DNA from: Pseudomonadota bacterium
Lineage (GTDB): Bacteria; Pseudomonadota; Alphaproteobacteria; Sphingomonadales; Sphingomonadaceae
Direction of reading: 5' to 3'
DNA: 64,000 nt
NCBI GenBank assembly: GCA_023445495.1
Contig: JAEXLC010000342.1
Coordinates: 40,932-104,931, forward strand
The notes under the pieces were generated by a model. That model saw nothing but the letters and a program-made list of their open reading frames with translations. It did not search any database and was not told where the DNA came from. Position numbers and translations under genes: made by a program. Below, one piece after another: positions 10,151-19,473 of the stretch (within the stretch, counting starts at the first letter, position 1; every line of letters starts with the position of its first letter).

Positions 10151-11060
10151 AAGGCTGTTCGAGACGCCCGGCCGCAGCCTCGCGCGCCAGCTCGATGAAG
10201 GCGCGGAAGGCCGCGGAAGGATTACGGCGACTGGGATAATAGACGCACAGCGGGGCCAGCGGCGGTGTCCAATCGTCCAGAATGCGAACGAGCCGGCCGG
10301 CGGCGATATCCTCGCGCACATCGGACTCCATGAAGTATCCGATCCCCACGCCGTTGGTCACCGCGATCCGTGCCAGCGATGCTTCGTCGAGGGTAAGCGG
10401 GCCCTCGACATCGAGCTGCAGCTCCTCGTCCGCCTTCGCGAAGCGCCACCGGAACAGCGCCCCGTTTGGCAGGCGGATGCGAAGGCAAGGGTAAGCGAGA
10501 AGCTCCTGCGGCACCTGTGGTACGGCCCGCCCCTCGAAAAAGCCGGGCGCGGCAACCACAGCCATGCGCCGCGCTGGCCCCAGCGGAATGGCGATTGCAT
10601 CGCTGGGTACCAGATCGGCGCTCCGCACGCCCAGATCGAAACCCGCCGCCACCACGTCGATCAGCCGGCCTTCGGTCACGATATCGATATGCACCTGCGG
10701 ATAGCGCTGCAGATAGGTCAGCACCAGCGGCGCCATGATCTCGCGCGCTGCCGTGGCGAAGGCGTTGATGCGCAGGGTTCCGGACGGCGTCTCCTGCTGC
10801 GAACGCGCCGTGTTCATGGCCTTCTGAATGCCTTCGAGCGCCGGCCTGATCTGCGCGACGAAGATCCGCCCGGCATGCGTCAGCGAAACGCTGCGCGTGG
10901 TGCGGTTGAACAGGCGGACGGAAAGCTCCCGCTCAAGCTTGCCAACGGCATTGCTGACCGCAGTCGTCGACAGGCCGAGCTCGACCGCCGCCGCGCGGAA
11001 CGAGCCACAGCGAACGATGGCAAGAACCGCTTCGAGTTCGATCAGCGAATGGCGGCCCAT
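10149..11060 (-). CDS. LysR-family transcriptional regulator
   Basis: A 303-residue LysR protein with an N-terminal HTH ([20 protein letters not shown]) and a LysR substrate-binding domain (about 90-300). It belongs to the group with [16 protein letters not shown] after the HTH, often annotated as AaeR/DmlR-like. It is divergent from the SnoaL-like/SDR gene pair across about 96 bp, so it probably regulates that pair. Confidence 0.9.
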   Translation of the reverse strand: MGRHSLIELEAVLAIVRCGSFRAAAVELGLSTTAVSNAVGKLERELSVRLFNRTTRSVSLTHAGRIFVAQIRPALEGIQKAMNTARSQQETPSGTLRINAFATAAREIMAPLVLTYLQRYPQVHIDIVTEGRLIDVVAAGFDLGVRSADLVPSDAIAIPLGPARRMAVVAAPGFFEGRAVPQVPQELLAYPCLRIRLPNGALFRWRFAKADEELQLDVEGPLTLDEASLARIAVTNGVGIGYFMESDVREDIAAGRLVRILDDWTPPLAPLCVYYPSRRNPSAAFRAFIELAREAAAGRLEQP

Positions 11061-11156
11061 TATCCCTGTTTCCGTGACACGCTATGCCGATTTCTCTCGG
11101 TTATCGTGATCAATGTCCATCGCTAGATCAGCCTCGTCACCATCGAGGAGATTATG

Positions 11157-11486
11157 ATGTCCATCGAATTACCCCGGCCGATCGCCGATTTCGTCGAGGC
11201 CAATGCCCGTCTCGATCTCGACGGCATGATGGAGCCCTTCCTGCGCGACGCGCTGTTCATCGACAATGGCAAGCGCTTCCAGGGCCAGGCGGCGATACGC
11301 AAGCTGTTCGAGGAGGAAGTTCTCCCGGTGAAGGCGATCTTCATGCCCGACACGGTGCGGGAAGAGGGCGGCGATGTCGTCGTCGAAGGTCCCGCGGAAG
11401 GTGACTTCCCGGGCAGCCCGCTCCGCTTCACCTATCGTTTCACGCTGGTGAACGGCGCCATCAAGACGCTGGAGACCACGGTATGA
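11157..11486 (+). CDS. SnoaL-like (NTF2-fold) small protein
   Basis: About 109 residues with the nuclear-transport-factor-2 pattern: an N-terminal helix pair (PIADFVEANARLDLDGMMEPF), FIDNGKRFQGQAAIRKLF, and a C-terminal strand FRFTxR-like segment. Such proteins act as small isomerases, cyclases or ligand binders. Two ATGs are adjacent (11154, 11157); 11157 is chosen because GAGGAG at 11145-11150 is then 6 nt away. Its stop overlaps the next gene by four bases (ATGA), so the two are translationally coupled. Confidence 0.8.
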   Translation: MSIELPRPIADFVEANARLDLDGMMEPFLRDALFIDNGKRFQGQAAIRKLFEEEVLPVKAIFMPDTVREEGGDVVVEGPAEGDFPGSPLRFTYRFTLVNGAIKTLETTV

Positions 11487-12271
11487 CCATCGTCTCCAAC
11501 GCGACCGAATTCGCGGGCAAGCGCGTGCTTGTCAGTGGCGGCACCAAGGGCCTCGGCCGCGCCACGGTCGAACGCTTCCTCGCGGGCGGCGCCCGCGTCA
11601 TCACCGCGGCCCGTTCGATCAAGGACCCGATCGATAGCGTCGACTATGTCCAGGCGGATCTGACGACGGCTGAGGGCGGCGCAGCATTCGCCAGGGCCGC
11701 GCTCGAGCGGCTGGGCGGCATCGACATCCTGGCCCATGTCGTTGGCGGCTCCTCGTCACCGGCGGGCGGTTTCGCGGCTTTGACCGACGAGCACTGGCTC
11801 GCCGAGCTTAATCTCAATCTGCTCGCTACCGTTCGGCTCGACCGCCTGCTGATCCCGCAGATGATCGAGCGCGGCCAGGGCGTAGTGGTGCATGTCACCT
11901 CGATCCAATCCGTGCTGCCGCTGCCCGAATCAACGACGGGCTATGCCGCTGCCAAGGCTGCGCTCCGGACCTACAGCAAGTCGATCTCAAAGGAGCTCGG
12001 CCCCAAGGGCGTGCGGATCAACGCCGTCTCGCCCGGCTGGATCATGACCGAGGCGGTGGACGATTTTCTCGAGACGCTTCGTTCCGCTGGTGGCGGCACG
12101 ATCGAGGATGCGCGTCAGTCGGTGCTCGATGCCCTGGGCGGCATCCCGATCGGGCGCGGCGCGGAGCCGGAAGAGGTAGCGGACCTGATTGCCTATCTCG
12201 CCGCCGACCGCGCCGCCGCCATCCATGGCGCGGAGTTCGTCATCGACGGCGGCACCATCCGCACGGTCTGA
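11483..12271 (+). CDS. short-chain dehydrogenase/reductase (SDR)
   Basis: 262 residues, classical SDR length. The cofactor motif is SGGTKGLG (residues 19-26), followed by HVVGG in place of NNAG, and the catalytic Tyr-Lys sits in YAAAKAA with an upstream Ser (TSIQS). The C-terminus ends in an IDGGTIRTV-type strand. An NAD(P)-dependent oxidoreductase of unknown substrate, it overlaps the SnoaL-like gene by ATGA; the pair is probably controlled by the divergent LysR gene. Confidence 0.9.
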   Translation: MTIVSNATEFAGKRVLVSGGTKGLGRATVERFLAGGARVITAARSIKDPIDSVDYVQADLTTAEGGAAFARAALERLGGIDILAHVVGGSSSPAGGFAALTDEHWLAELNLNLLATVRLDRLLIPQMIERGQGVVVHVTSIQSVLPLPESTTGYAAAKAALRTYSKSISKELGPKGVRINAVSPGWIMTEAVDDFLETLRSAGGGTIEDARQSVLDALGGIPIGRGAEPEEVADLIAYLAADRAAAIHGAEFVIDGGTIRTV

Positions 12272-12289
12272 ACTTGGCGCTCCGATGGT

Positions 12290-12311
12290 CGCCTCCCTCA
12301 TTGGGGAGACG
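12290..12311 (+). terminator. possible weak hairpin terminator after the SDR gene
   Basis: An inverted repeat (CGCCTCCC and GGGGAGACG with one mismatch and a 6-nt loop) lies 19 nt after the SDR stop. There is no T-tract, so its function is uncertain. Confidence 0.3.
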
Positions 12312-12380
12312 TCGGGGCACTGGCTATCAATGGCTCGGGTGAGTCAGCCGAAGGTGAACGAATGAATCAGGCTGGGGCTG

Positions 12381-12448
12381 GCCGGCAGCTTTGCGCCCCA
12401 CTATCGGTCGTTCGATCTACCGGCCCGCGATCCTGAGAGCCGCCGTTC
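12381..12448. repeat. interspersed degenerate intergenic element, copy 3
   Basis: GCCGGCAGCTTTGC followed by GCCCCA (12395-12400) and AGCCGCCGTTC (12438-12448), again 43 nt apart. It aligns without gaps to copy 1 over more than 50 bp. The 395-bp gap 12272-12666 holds nothing else recognisable. Confidence 0.5.
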
Positions 12449-12666
12449 TACTCCAAGGACAGTCACGCACTTTTGTACCGTCGGGCGATGCCAGCACCGC
12501 TATACCGGCACCCGCGAGGGCCGAGCGAGCCCGTTCGAAAGCCTGGTCGTGGCGGGCATCGGCATCCGATTTGGGATTCGGCGCACAATGGAGTGGCGGC
12601 TAGCGCCTGAAAGGGAAGCTCAATTGTGAGCGTGGTGTGGGAATGCGAAGAAGACATGGCCCTCGT

Positions 12667-13518
12667 CTATCCATTCACCACCGTCCCACCATTCGGGTGC
12701 AGTACTTGGCCCGACATGTAGCTGGCATCCTCGCAGGCGAGGAACAGGAAGGCGGGCGCCACCTCGTTGGGCTGGCCGGGCCGGCCCATCGGGGTGTCCT
12801 CGCCGAACGTCTCCATCTTCTCGGGCGAAGCCCCGCCCATTGGGTTGAGTGGCGTCCAGATCGGCCCCGGAGCGACTGCATTCACGCGGATGCCTTCGCC
12901 GACGAGGTTCTCCGAGAGGCTGCGGGTGAAGGCCGTGATAGCCCCCTTGGTGCTCGAATAGTCGAGCAGTTCCTTTGAGCCCTGGTACATCGTCACCGAG
13001 GTGCAGTTGACGATCGCCGCACCCTTTTCGAGGTGCGGGCGCGCAGCCTGGGTCAAGAAGAACATCCCGAAGATATTGGTCTGGAAGGTGCGGCGCAGCT
13101 GGTCCTCGGTGATATCGGTAATGTCCTTGTCGGGGTGCTGCTCGCCGGCATTGTTCACCAGTATGTCGAGCTTTCCGAACTTATCGATCACCTGGGCAAC
13201 GGCGTAATCGCAGAAAGCCTTGTCGCCGACATCGCCTGCAATGGTCAGCGCCTCGCGGCCCTCGCTACGAACGATCTCGGCGGTCTTCTCGGCATCGTCA
13301 TGCTCGCAGAGATAGACGATCGCCACATCGGCGCCTTCGCGCGCATAGAGCGCGGCGACGGCGCGGCCGATGCCGCTGTCCGCGCCGGTAATCAGCGCGA
13401 CCTTGCCCGCGAGACGTCCGGAGCCAGGGTAACGCGGCTCCCATTCGGGCTTGGGTTCGAGCGCGCTCTCGTGGCCGGGCAGCGCGTCTTCGTGGATCAT
13501 ATCGGCGGTATCGGACAT
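12667..13518 (-). CDS. SDR oxidoreductase, YghA / general-stress-protein-39 type
   Basis: 283 residues with the N-terminal extension typical of this subgroup (about 40 acidic/proline-rich residues ending LAGKVALITGADSGIG). It has TGxxxGIG, NNAGEQHP, and the catalytic YSSTKGA. The C-terminal SGQVLHPNGGTVVNG matches the YghA/YdaD group of stress-associated NADP oxidoreductases. GAGGAG lies 8 nt before the ATG (plus strand CTCCTC at 13527-13532). It stands alone. Confidence 0.9.
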   Translation of the reverse strand: MSDTADMIHEDALPGHESALEPKPEWEPRYPGSGRLAGKVALITGADSGIGRAVAALYAREGADVAIVYLCEHDDAEKTAEIVRSEGREALTIAGDVGDKAFCDYAVAQVIDKFGKLDILVNNAGEQHPDKDITDITEDQLRRTFQTNIFGMFFLTQAARPHLEKGAAIVNCTSVTMYQGSKELLDYSSTKGAITAFTRSLSENLVGEGIRVNAVAPGPIWTPLNPMGGASPEKMETFGEDTPMGRPGQPNEVAPAFLFLACEDASYMSGQVLHPNGGTVVNG

Positions 13519-13891
13519 CGTGGCTTCTCCTCGCCTTGAAAAACCCGTTGGCGTGGAAAGAGTTCTTTCCAGTTGGCCAGAAGCCGAGCTTTTCGCGCGG
13601 TGGGCCTCACTCCGGTGCGTCGGCCCGCGGGCCCGAAAGTGGGAGCGCGAGCTCGGCTTGCCGCCCGCCCGTCATATCAGCGCGCCATCCGTCCGAGTTG
13701 AGCGGACGTACCGCAGGGTTCACGCATAACGGATGATTGGCCGTCCCCCCAACCGATCGGCCCGCCTGCCTCAGGACAGGACGCGTGGACTGCGCGTGCC
13801 ATTCTCATTGGGAGAATTGGGATCGGATGCGGGCTTGCGTGAGATAGGTGATTTACGGGAGCCGATCTCAGGCAGCGAGCGTTCAGCGGTC

Positions 13892-14458
13892 ATGCCGCGC
13901 AAGCTCAAGCTATTCCGGACAGCGATCGGCTTTCACGACGCCTATGTTGCCGCGCTTAGCAAGAAGGCAGCGCTCGAGGCCTGGGGCGCGGATGTGGATC
14001 TGTTTGCGCGCGGAGCGGCCGAACTGGTGAGCGACCCTGCGCTGTGTGAAGAGGCGCTTGCGCATCCGGGGAAAGTCCTCAAGCGTCTGCGCGGCAGCGA
14101 AGACGAACATTTTGCCGCGCTCGAGGCGGCGGACCGGGGCGGCGCGCAAGCCGGCAAACCGCGCAGGACGAAGACGTCGCTCGCGAAAACCGAAAAGCTC
14201 GTGCCGAAAGCGAAGCCCAAGCCACCCCGGCCGCCCAGGCCGGACCGGGCGGCACTCGACAAGGCCGAGGAAGCGCTGAAGGCCGTGGAACAGGCTGCCG
14301 GCGCAGTCGCGCGGACCTTCCGCGAACGCGAGAAGGCGCTTGCGAGAGAGCGGCACGCGGCAGAACGGGGCGCTGAACGAGAAGTCGGTGAGGCGCGGGC
14401 GATGCGCGACACGGAGAAGGCCAGCTATGACCGGGCTATGGCGCGCTGGCGGAGTTGA
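13892..14458 (+). CDS. uncharacterised Lys/Ala-rich protein, often labelled TolA-like
   Basis: 188 residues from the ATG at 13892 (MPRKLKLFRTAIGFHDAY...). The conserved part is the first 65 residues (AALEAWGADVDLFARGAAE...PGKVLKRLRGS). A Pro/Lys-rich linker follows (PKAKPKPPRPPRPDR), then a charged Ala/Glu/Arg helix (KAEEALKAVEQ...REREKALARERHA). From memory, sphingomonad homologues are annotated 'cell envelope biogenesis protein TolA', which reflects composition rather than function. The frame is open 53 codons upstream, but that part looks non-conserved. Confidence 0.65.
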   Translation: MPRKLKLFRTAIGFHDAYVAALSKKAALEAWGADVDLFARGAAELVSDPALCEEALAHPGKVLKRLRGSEDEHFAALEAADRGGAQAGKPRRTKTSLAKTEKLVPKAKPKPPRPPRPDRAALDKAEEALKAVEQAAGAVARTFREREKALARERHAAERGAEREVGEARAMRDTEKASYDRAMARWRS

Positions 14459-14504
14459 GGCGGCCGATCTGGGATAGGGCGGAGTATTGGGACCGGCGCC
14501 CCGA

Positions 14505-14702
14505 TCAGCGATTGTCGGGCCCCGCAACATTGGCGCTGTTGCCGACGGGTTCGCCTTCCTTCAGCTGCTTGTAGTGGCCGAAGTTCATGCCGACGAATAT
14601 GATCACTGCGATCGCAAGGATGATGATCGGGACGAGGATGAGCCCGCGTCGTTTGCGCGGGGTCAGTTCGGTGGATTCCTGGGGGTGCGGATTGCTGTCC
14701 AT
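14505..14702 (-). CDS. small single-pass membrane protein
   Basis: 65 residues: a polar N-terminus ending in TPRKRRG, one strong transmembrane segment (LILVPIIILAIAVIIFVGMN, about residues 21-40), then a short polar tail. The positive residues before the helix predict the N-terminus inside. Function is unknown. The ribosome site is weak (AGAGAG). It is convergent with the Lys-rich protein gene. Confidence 0.6.
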   Translation of the reverse strand: MDSNPHPQESTELTPRKRRGLILVPIIILAIAVIIFVGMNFGHYKQLKEGEPVGNSANVAGPDNR

Positions 14703-14878
14703 TTGCTCTCTACCCGCAGGAAAAGGTCCGGTTCCGCATCGGAGCTACGTAGCCGCCAAGCAACATAGGGCACAATTCCGGGCGTGGGCTCCCGGCTGAC
14801 TGGTCAGGTTGTCGGCAATCTTGATGGATCGGTGCCTCTGACAGGTTGGAGCGTTAACGGATGTCTGGAGGCGCTTTG

Positions 14879-15718
14879 ATGACCGATGAACTTGCAGAAC
14901 GAGAGCGGGATATTGATCTGACGCGCGATGAGCGCGCGGCGGTGGCGGAACGTCAGTCCGCCAGTGCCAAGGTAATCCACGAGGTCATCCGGCGGCACGG
15001 CGACGAGGAGCTGGAGCGGCCCACCATTTCCCTGATCTGGTCCGGTCTCGCCGGGGGCGTGGCGATCAGCGCGTCGGTAATCGGGCAGAGTCTTCTGGAG
15101 GAGCATCTTCCCAGGGCTGCGTGGACGCCGCTGGTTGCCAGCCTGGGCTATACGCTCGGTTTCCTGATCGTGATCCTCGGGCGGCTCCAGCTGTTCACGG
15201 AAAGTACTTTATCGGCGGTCATCCCTGTCGCAACGCATCCGGGATGGGCGAATCTTGGTCGCCTCCTTCGGTTCTGGGCCATCGTCCTGGTCGCGAACCT
15301 GATAGGAACGCTTCTCATCGCCTGGATGAACACGCATCTCTGGATCACCTCGGCCGAGCATTACGCGGCGATGCTCGATCTCTCCCGAAAACTGCTGGTG
15401 CATGACTGGCTCGCGTTGATGAAGCTCGGCATCCCCGCCGGCTTCCTCATTGCCGCGGTACCCTGGGCGCTGCCGTCGGCGCGGGGACAGGAATTCTGGA
15501 TCGTGCTGGTCTTTACCTATTTCATCGCGCTTGGTGGCTTCGCCCATGTGGTCGCCGGGTCCGGCGAGGCATGGCTGCTGGCGCTGGCCGGCGAGACGTC
15601 CTTCGCGCACGCGCTGTTCGGGATCATCCTGCCGGCGCTGATCGGCAATATCCTCGGGGGCACAGGTCTGTTTGCGCTCCTGGCCCATGCACAGGTTCGG
15701 CAGGAGCTCGGAAAATAG
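14879..15718 (+). CDS. formate/nitrite transporter (FNT) family channel, YfdC-like
   Basis: 279 residues with six hydrophobic segments (about 50-70, 78-98, 115-140, 180-200, 205-225, 245-268) in the FNT order, including GLAGGVAISAS, LGRLQLFTESTL and HVVAGSGEAWLLALAG. FNT proteins are pentameric inner-membrane channels for small monovalent anions; the YfdC branch has no settled substrate. The start ATG 14879 is preferred over 14861 because GGAG (14867-14870) sits 8 nt upstream. It is monocistronic. Confidence 0.87.
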   Translation: MTDELAERERDIDLTRDERAAVAERQSASAKVIHEVIRRHGDEELERPTISLIWSGLAGGVAISASVIGQSLLEEHLPRAAWTPLVASLGYTLGFLIVILGRLQLFTESTLSAVIPVATHPGWANLGRLLRFWAIVLVANLIGTLLIAWMNTHLWITSAEHYAAMLDLSRKLLVHDWLALMKLGIPAGFLIAAVPWALPSARGQEFWIVLVFTYFIALGGFAHVVAGSGEAWLLALAGETSFAHALFGIILPALIGNILGGTGLFALLAHAQVRQELGK

Positions 15719-16568
15719 ATTCTGCAGCGATCCGGACGGCGAGTCCGGTCGGCGATTTCCGTGGGGTCGTCTCCATGGATCGTGCTGGAAGCGATCGAGT
15801 TTGGGCGGTTCCGGGCGGAAGGCGGGGTTTGAGCGAGCCCCTCGTTACGAGGCGCTGCCTTCACTCGGTTTCCTGGATTCCAACAAAAAAGAACGAATTT
15901 TTCCTTTCCGAGTCTTGGCCCTTCACGGCGCGAGCGCGCGCATGAGGCGGCGTAGCTCTGGTCGGTGCGCGATTATTCTCAGGTGAAAGTCGAAGGGGGC
16001 GGGCGGTACTTGCTTTTCGGGCTAAGCCATGGCGAGCAGGCATCGACCGGACCAATGCGCCGGTTCATTCACGGCCCCTTCGCCTGAGCGCAGCGACGTC
16101 CCGACCACAGCGAGACGGGCGGACCGGGGGACGACGCATCAACGCGAGGGTTTTCGGGATTCCCAGGCCTCGAAGTGTGGCTTCAGCGCGCCGGTGGCGA
16201 CGTCGCCACTCATGCTTGGATTGTAACAACGCCGGATTGATAGCCTCAACGGCCGAGGTGACCGAGGCAGTCGGGAAGGGCGCCCGCTCGTTCGAGGGGG
16301 CGAGGGCAACGTGTCGCTCGACGATCCCAACGCCTGCGACGGGATTATCTTTGATTCACCCACCTGAAGCGGGTCCCTCGGCTAACGCCTCAGCGATGCG
16401 CCGCGCGAGAGCAGACCCGGCCTTTTCTTCAGCAGGGACCTTTGGATGAATCAGCTTCAAGACCTAGCTGCCCGGCGGCTTGGAGTGCCTCGATGATGGC
16501 CAGCCTCCATTGCCGCCTTCCGTCTAAACAGTCGACAGCATGCGAAGCACTTAACACATTGTTAGCCT
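15719..16568. other. 850-bp gap without a recognisable gene
   Basis: Reading frames here are short, lack ribosome sites and have poor codon use. A short A-rich run near 15885 is not paired with a hairpin. No tRNA-like fold was recognised. The MarR promoter must lie at the right end, near the perfect dyad TAACA-CAT-TGTTA (16552-16564). Confidence 0.5.
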
Positions 16569-16586
16569 CCTGACAATTTTGTCAGG
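16569..16586. promoter_or_regulatory. palindromic operator at the start of the MarR gene
   Basis: CCTGACAA-TT-TTGTCAGG is a perfect inverted repeat ending on the first base of the GTG start codon. A third half-site (CTGACAA, 16590-16596) follows just inside the gene. MarR proteins bind 16-20 bp palindromes of this kind, so autorepression of the marR-epimerase operon is the likely role. Confidence 0.65.
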
Positions 16587-17044
16587 TGACTGACAAAATT
16601 CAAGGCTACGCGACGCGATCGATCGCCATGTGGGCGAAGCGATGCTATTTCGCTGGACGGGCGGTTATGGAGGATGCGCTTCGCGTCCATGGGCTGGGCG
16701 CCTCGCAGTGGTACGTCCTACACCAACTTTCCACCGTCGGTCCCACGAAACAGCGCGACCTTGTCCAGAAGCTCCAGGTCGAACGGGCGACCCTGAGCGC
16801 GGTGGTCGGGGCGCTCGTAGCCAAGGACCTCGTCGAGCAGGTGCAGGACACCGTCGATCTGCGGCAGAAGGTACTTCGCCTTACTCCCGCCGGCGAGAAT
16901 CTGTGGGCCGAACTGCCCGACCTCAGTTTCATCCAGGAAGCGGCGTTCGGCGGCGTCAGCGCGGCCGACGCTGAGGTCGTTGTGCGCGTGCTTCGGATTG
17001 CCACCGAGCGCCTCGTTCAAAAATCCGAAGGAGGAATGAGATGA
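16586..17044 (+). CDS. MarR-family transcriptional regulator
   Basis: 152 residues with a MarR winged helix: LGASQWYVLHQLSTVGPTKQRDLVQKLQVERATLSAVVGAL, wing near VDLRQKVLRLTPAG. The start is GTG 16586, which overlaps the operator; ATG 16628 is an alternative that would shorten the dimerisation helix. It overlaps the next gene by ATGA, so the regulator and the epimerase form one operon, probably autoregulated through the upstream palindrome. Confidence 0.88.
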   Translation: MTDKIQGYATRSIAMWAKRCYFAGRAVMEDALRVHGLGASQWYVLHQLSTVGPTKQRDLVQKLQVERATLSAVVGALVAKDLVEQVQDTVDLRQKVLRLTPAGENLWAELPDLSFIQEAAFGGVSAADAEVVVRVLRIATERLVQKSEGGMR

Positions 17045-17856
17045 CGATCCTTTTGACGGGTGCGACCGGGCTCGTGGGAGAGCGCCTCTTATCCCGCCTC
17101 ATCGGCGCGGGCGTCAGCTGCCGCGCCCTGGTTCGGCCCGGCAAGACCGTCGCAGTCGGTGCCCCGGTCTGCGAGGGGGACCTTTTCGACCGCGACACGC
17201 TCGTGCGGGCGGTCGACGGCGCCTCGGCAATTGTGCATCTCGCCGCCGTGTTTCGCACCGCCGACACCGCTCTGATCTGGAAGAGCAATTTCGAGGGGAC
17301 GCAAAACCTGATCGCCGCGGCAAAAGCGCACGCGCCCGATGCACGCTTCATCATGGCTAGCACGGCGCATGTGTACGGTCGGAACGGCTCCCATCCCGGT
17401 CGAGAGAGCGATAAGGTCGATCCTGAGCAGGCCTATCCCGCGAGCAAATTGGCCGCCGAGCGGGCGCTCCAGGATAGTGGGCTTGCCTGGTCCGTCCTGC
17501 GTTTCCCCTTTGTGTATGGCGACGGTGATGGGCATCTTGAGGCGCTGCCATCGCACCTGAATGCCTTTGCCTTCCACCCGGCGCAGCGCATGAGCACAGT
17601 CCACCACATCGACATCGCGGTAGCCATCAATCGGGCGCTGGCCGGCGCGTTCGATGGACGGATCGTCAACATCTCGGACGATGCCGCGTCAACGATCTAC
17701 GAACTGGTACGCTTCGTCGGCAAGGATATGGAAGAATCGTCGGAACCGATGCGGGACCCGTGGTATCTGCACGTGGACGGATCTCTGGCCCGCAGTCTCG
17801 GCTTTCGACCGACCGTGCGCACGGTCCGCGAAGCGGTCGAGGGCGGCATGATGTAG
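17041..17856 (+). CDS. NAD-dependent epimerase/dehydratase family protein
   Basis: 271 residues of the extended SDR type. N-terminal TGATGLVG nucleotide motif (residues 6-13), HLAAV, and the catalytic YPASK with upstream Ser/Thr (MASTAHVYG). It has a C-terminal region shorter than that of sugar epimerases. It is coupled to the MarR gene (ATGA overlap), suggesting the enzyme acts on, or its substrate is, the MarR ligand. Substrate unknown. Confidence 0.87.
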   Translation: MTILLTGATGLVGERLLSRLIGAGVSCRALVRPGKTVAVGAPVCEGDLFDRDTLVRAVDGASAIVHLAAVFRTADTALIWKSNFEGTQNLIAAAKAHAPDARFIMASTAHVYGRNGSHPGRESDKVDPEQAYPASKLAAERALQDSGLAWSVLRFPFVYGDGDGHLEALPSHLNAFAFHPAQRMSTVHHIDIAVAINRALAGAFDGRIVNISDDAASTIYELVRFVGKDMEESSEPMRDPWYLHVDGSLARSLGFRPTVRTVREAVEGGMM

Positions 17857-17872
17857 GTCCCGCTGCCTGCAG

Positions 17873-18484
17873 CTATGCGGTGAGCAACTCAGTTTCCAAG
17901 GCTGCGAAAGTTTCCCGCAAAACGGTGGGCATCGTGCGTGCGCCGGCCTCCTCGTTGAACGCTTCGGTGGACAGGCGGATGGCGCCCATCGCGATCATCG
18001 CGACCAGCTTGAGCACAGGTTCCTGTCCAGGGGCGGGCCAGCGCTTGCGTAAAGCCGCGAGCAACGTCCTCTCATGCTCCACATAGCTGGCCTGCTTGCG
18101 GGCCTGGACGGTTTCGTTCGATCGCATCAACCGATCGATCGCGAGCATGTCGTCAGGAGGGACTGCGGTGCATACCTCAAGAACGGCGTCGCGTACGACC
18201 TGGAGCGGTTGCATCCCCGGGGGGGCTTTGCCGATCGCCTCGGCGATCATGGCGCCCATCCCACTCTGCAGGGAGATGAGGATGTCGTCCTTGGACTTGA
18301 AGTAATGGAAAAAGGTTCGCCGCGAGATCGCGGCCGCCGCGGCGATATCGTCCAGCGTGGTCGCTTCATAGCCGCGGTCGAGGAAGAGGCGTATCCCGGC
18401 ATCGGTGATGCGCTTCATGGTCTCGCGTCGCTTGCGAGCCCTGAGGCCTTCCTCTGATTTCGCCGTCGGGAATGTCGCCGTCAC
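17873..18484 (-). CDS. TetR-family transcriptional regulator
   Basis: 203 residues. The N-terminal TetR HTH is clear: ITDAGIRLFLDRGYEATTLDDIAAAAAISRRTFFHYFKSKDDIL (residues about 26-69). The C-terminal domain is alpha-helical. GTG start at 18484 with AGAGGA 5 nt upstream. It is divergent from an SDR gene; the 74-bp gap contains two perfect palindromes that are very likely its operators. Confidence 0.92.
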   Translation of the reverse strand: MTATFPTAKSEEGLRARKRRETMKRITDAGIRLFLDRGYEATTLDDIAAAAAISRRTFFHYFKSKDDILISLQSGMGAMIAEAIGKAPPGMQPLQVVRDAVLEVCTAVPPDDMLAIDRLMRSNETVQARKQASYVEHERTLLAALRKRWPAPGQEPVLKLVAMIAMGAIRLSTEAFNEEAGARTMPTVLRETFAALETELLTA

Positions 18485-18502
18485 GCTAATCCTCTTGAAA
18501 TA

Positions 18503-18538
18503 TGCACTGAGTGCAAATATTATTCTGCACTCAGTGCA
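18503..18538. promoter_or_regulatory. paired TetR operators in the divergent tetR/SDR promoter
   Basis: Two 13-bp perfect palindromes, TGCACTGAGTGCA (18503-18515) and TGCACTCAGTGCA (18526-18538), are centred 23 bp apart. They are also reverse complements of each other, so the whole 36 bp is a larger dyad. The AT-rich spacer may contain a -10 element. Confidence 0.8.
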
Positions 18539-18558
18539 TTCATATGGGCGGATGAAAC

Positions 18559-19473
18559 ATGCGTAAATGGACGGCTGCAGATATTCCCCCGCAGAAGGGG
18601 CGCACCGCGATTGTCACAGGGACAGGAGGTCTCGGCTACGAGACGGCGCTCGCCCTGGCGCGCGCGGGCGCGAACACGATCATCGCCGGCCGCAATGCGC
18701 ACAAGGGGGCGGCCGCAGTGGCTCGAATTTCCGCTCGGCTTCCATCCGCGCGCGTGCGGTTCGAGTTGCTCGATCTCGCGTGCCTGGCTTCGGTCGCAAC
18801 GTTCGCGGCCCGATTGAACGGCCAAGAGGAGAAGCTCGATCTCCTGATCAACAATGCCGGCGTGATGGTTCCACCCCGACGTGAGGAGACGAGGGACGGT
18901 TTCGAACTTCAGTTCGGAACGAATTACCTCGGTCATTTCGCGCTCGCGAACAGCCTGCTGCCGCTGCTTCGCAAGGCGGGTGACGCAAGGGTCGTCTCGC
19001 TTTCGAGTGTCGCTGCACGGAGCGGAGCCATCGACCTCGACGATCTCAACAGCGAGAAACGCTATGAGCCGATGCCCGCGTACAGCCAATCGAAGCTCGC
19101 CTGCCTGATGTTCGGCCTCGAGTTGCAGCGTCGCAGCACCGCCGGCGATTGGGGGGTGACGAGCATCATTGCGCATCCCGGCGTCGCGCGTACCGAACTC
19201 CTGCACAATGCGCCCGGTCGCTGGAGCGGGATGGGCCTGGCGCGGACATTATTGTGGTTTCTCTTCCAGCCCGCCCCGCAAGGGGCTCTGCCGACGCTTT
19301 TTGCAGCAACATCTGACGACGCCGAACCGGGCGGCTATTATGGCCCGGATGCACTGGGCGAGACGCGCGGATATCCCGCACCGGCGCGGATCCCGCCGGC
19401 TGCACTGGACGAAACAGTCGCGCGGCGCCTTTGGGAGGCCTCCGACAAGCTGATCCAGGGCTTCGGCAGCTGA
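18559..19473 (+). CDS. SDR oxidoreductase (retinol-dehydrogenase-like)
   Basis: 304 residues with TGTGGLGYE (cofactor motif), NNAGVM, the Ser of SLSSVA and the catalytic Tyr-Lys in YSQSKLA. The pattern DGFELQFGTNYLGHFAL and a long C-terminal part are typical of the WWOX/retinol-dehydrogenase-like SDR subgroup used for many xenobiotic or lipid substrates. It is divergent from and presumably repressed by the TetR protein. The substrate is unknown. Confidence 0.88.
   Translation: MRKWTAADIPPQKGRTAIVTGTGGLGYETALALARAGANTIIAGRNAHKGAAAVARISARLPSARVRFELLDLACLASVATFAARLNGQEEKLDLLINNAGVMVPPRREETRDGFELQFGTNYLGHFALANSLLPLLRKAGDARVVSLSSVAARSGAIDLDDLNSEKRYEPMPAYSQSKLACLMFGLELQRRSTAGDWGVTSIIAHPGVARTELLHNAPGRWSGMGLARTLLWFLFQPAPQGALPTLFAATSDDAEPGGYYGPDALGETRGYPAPARIPPAALDETVARRLWEASDKLIQGFGS

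Noticed and set aside
15719..16568. Small reading frames in the 850-bp gap, and a possible tRNA
   Set aside because: No ribosome sites, poor codon use, and no cloverleaf or T-loop sequence could be recognised.
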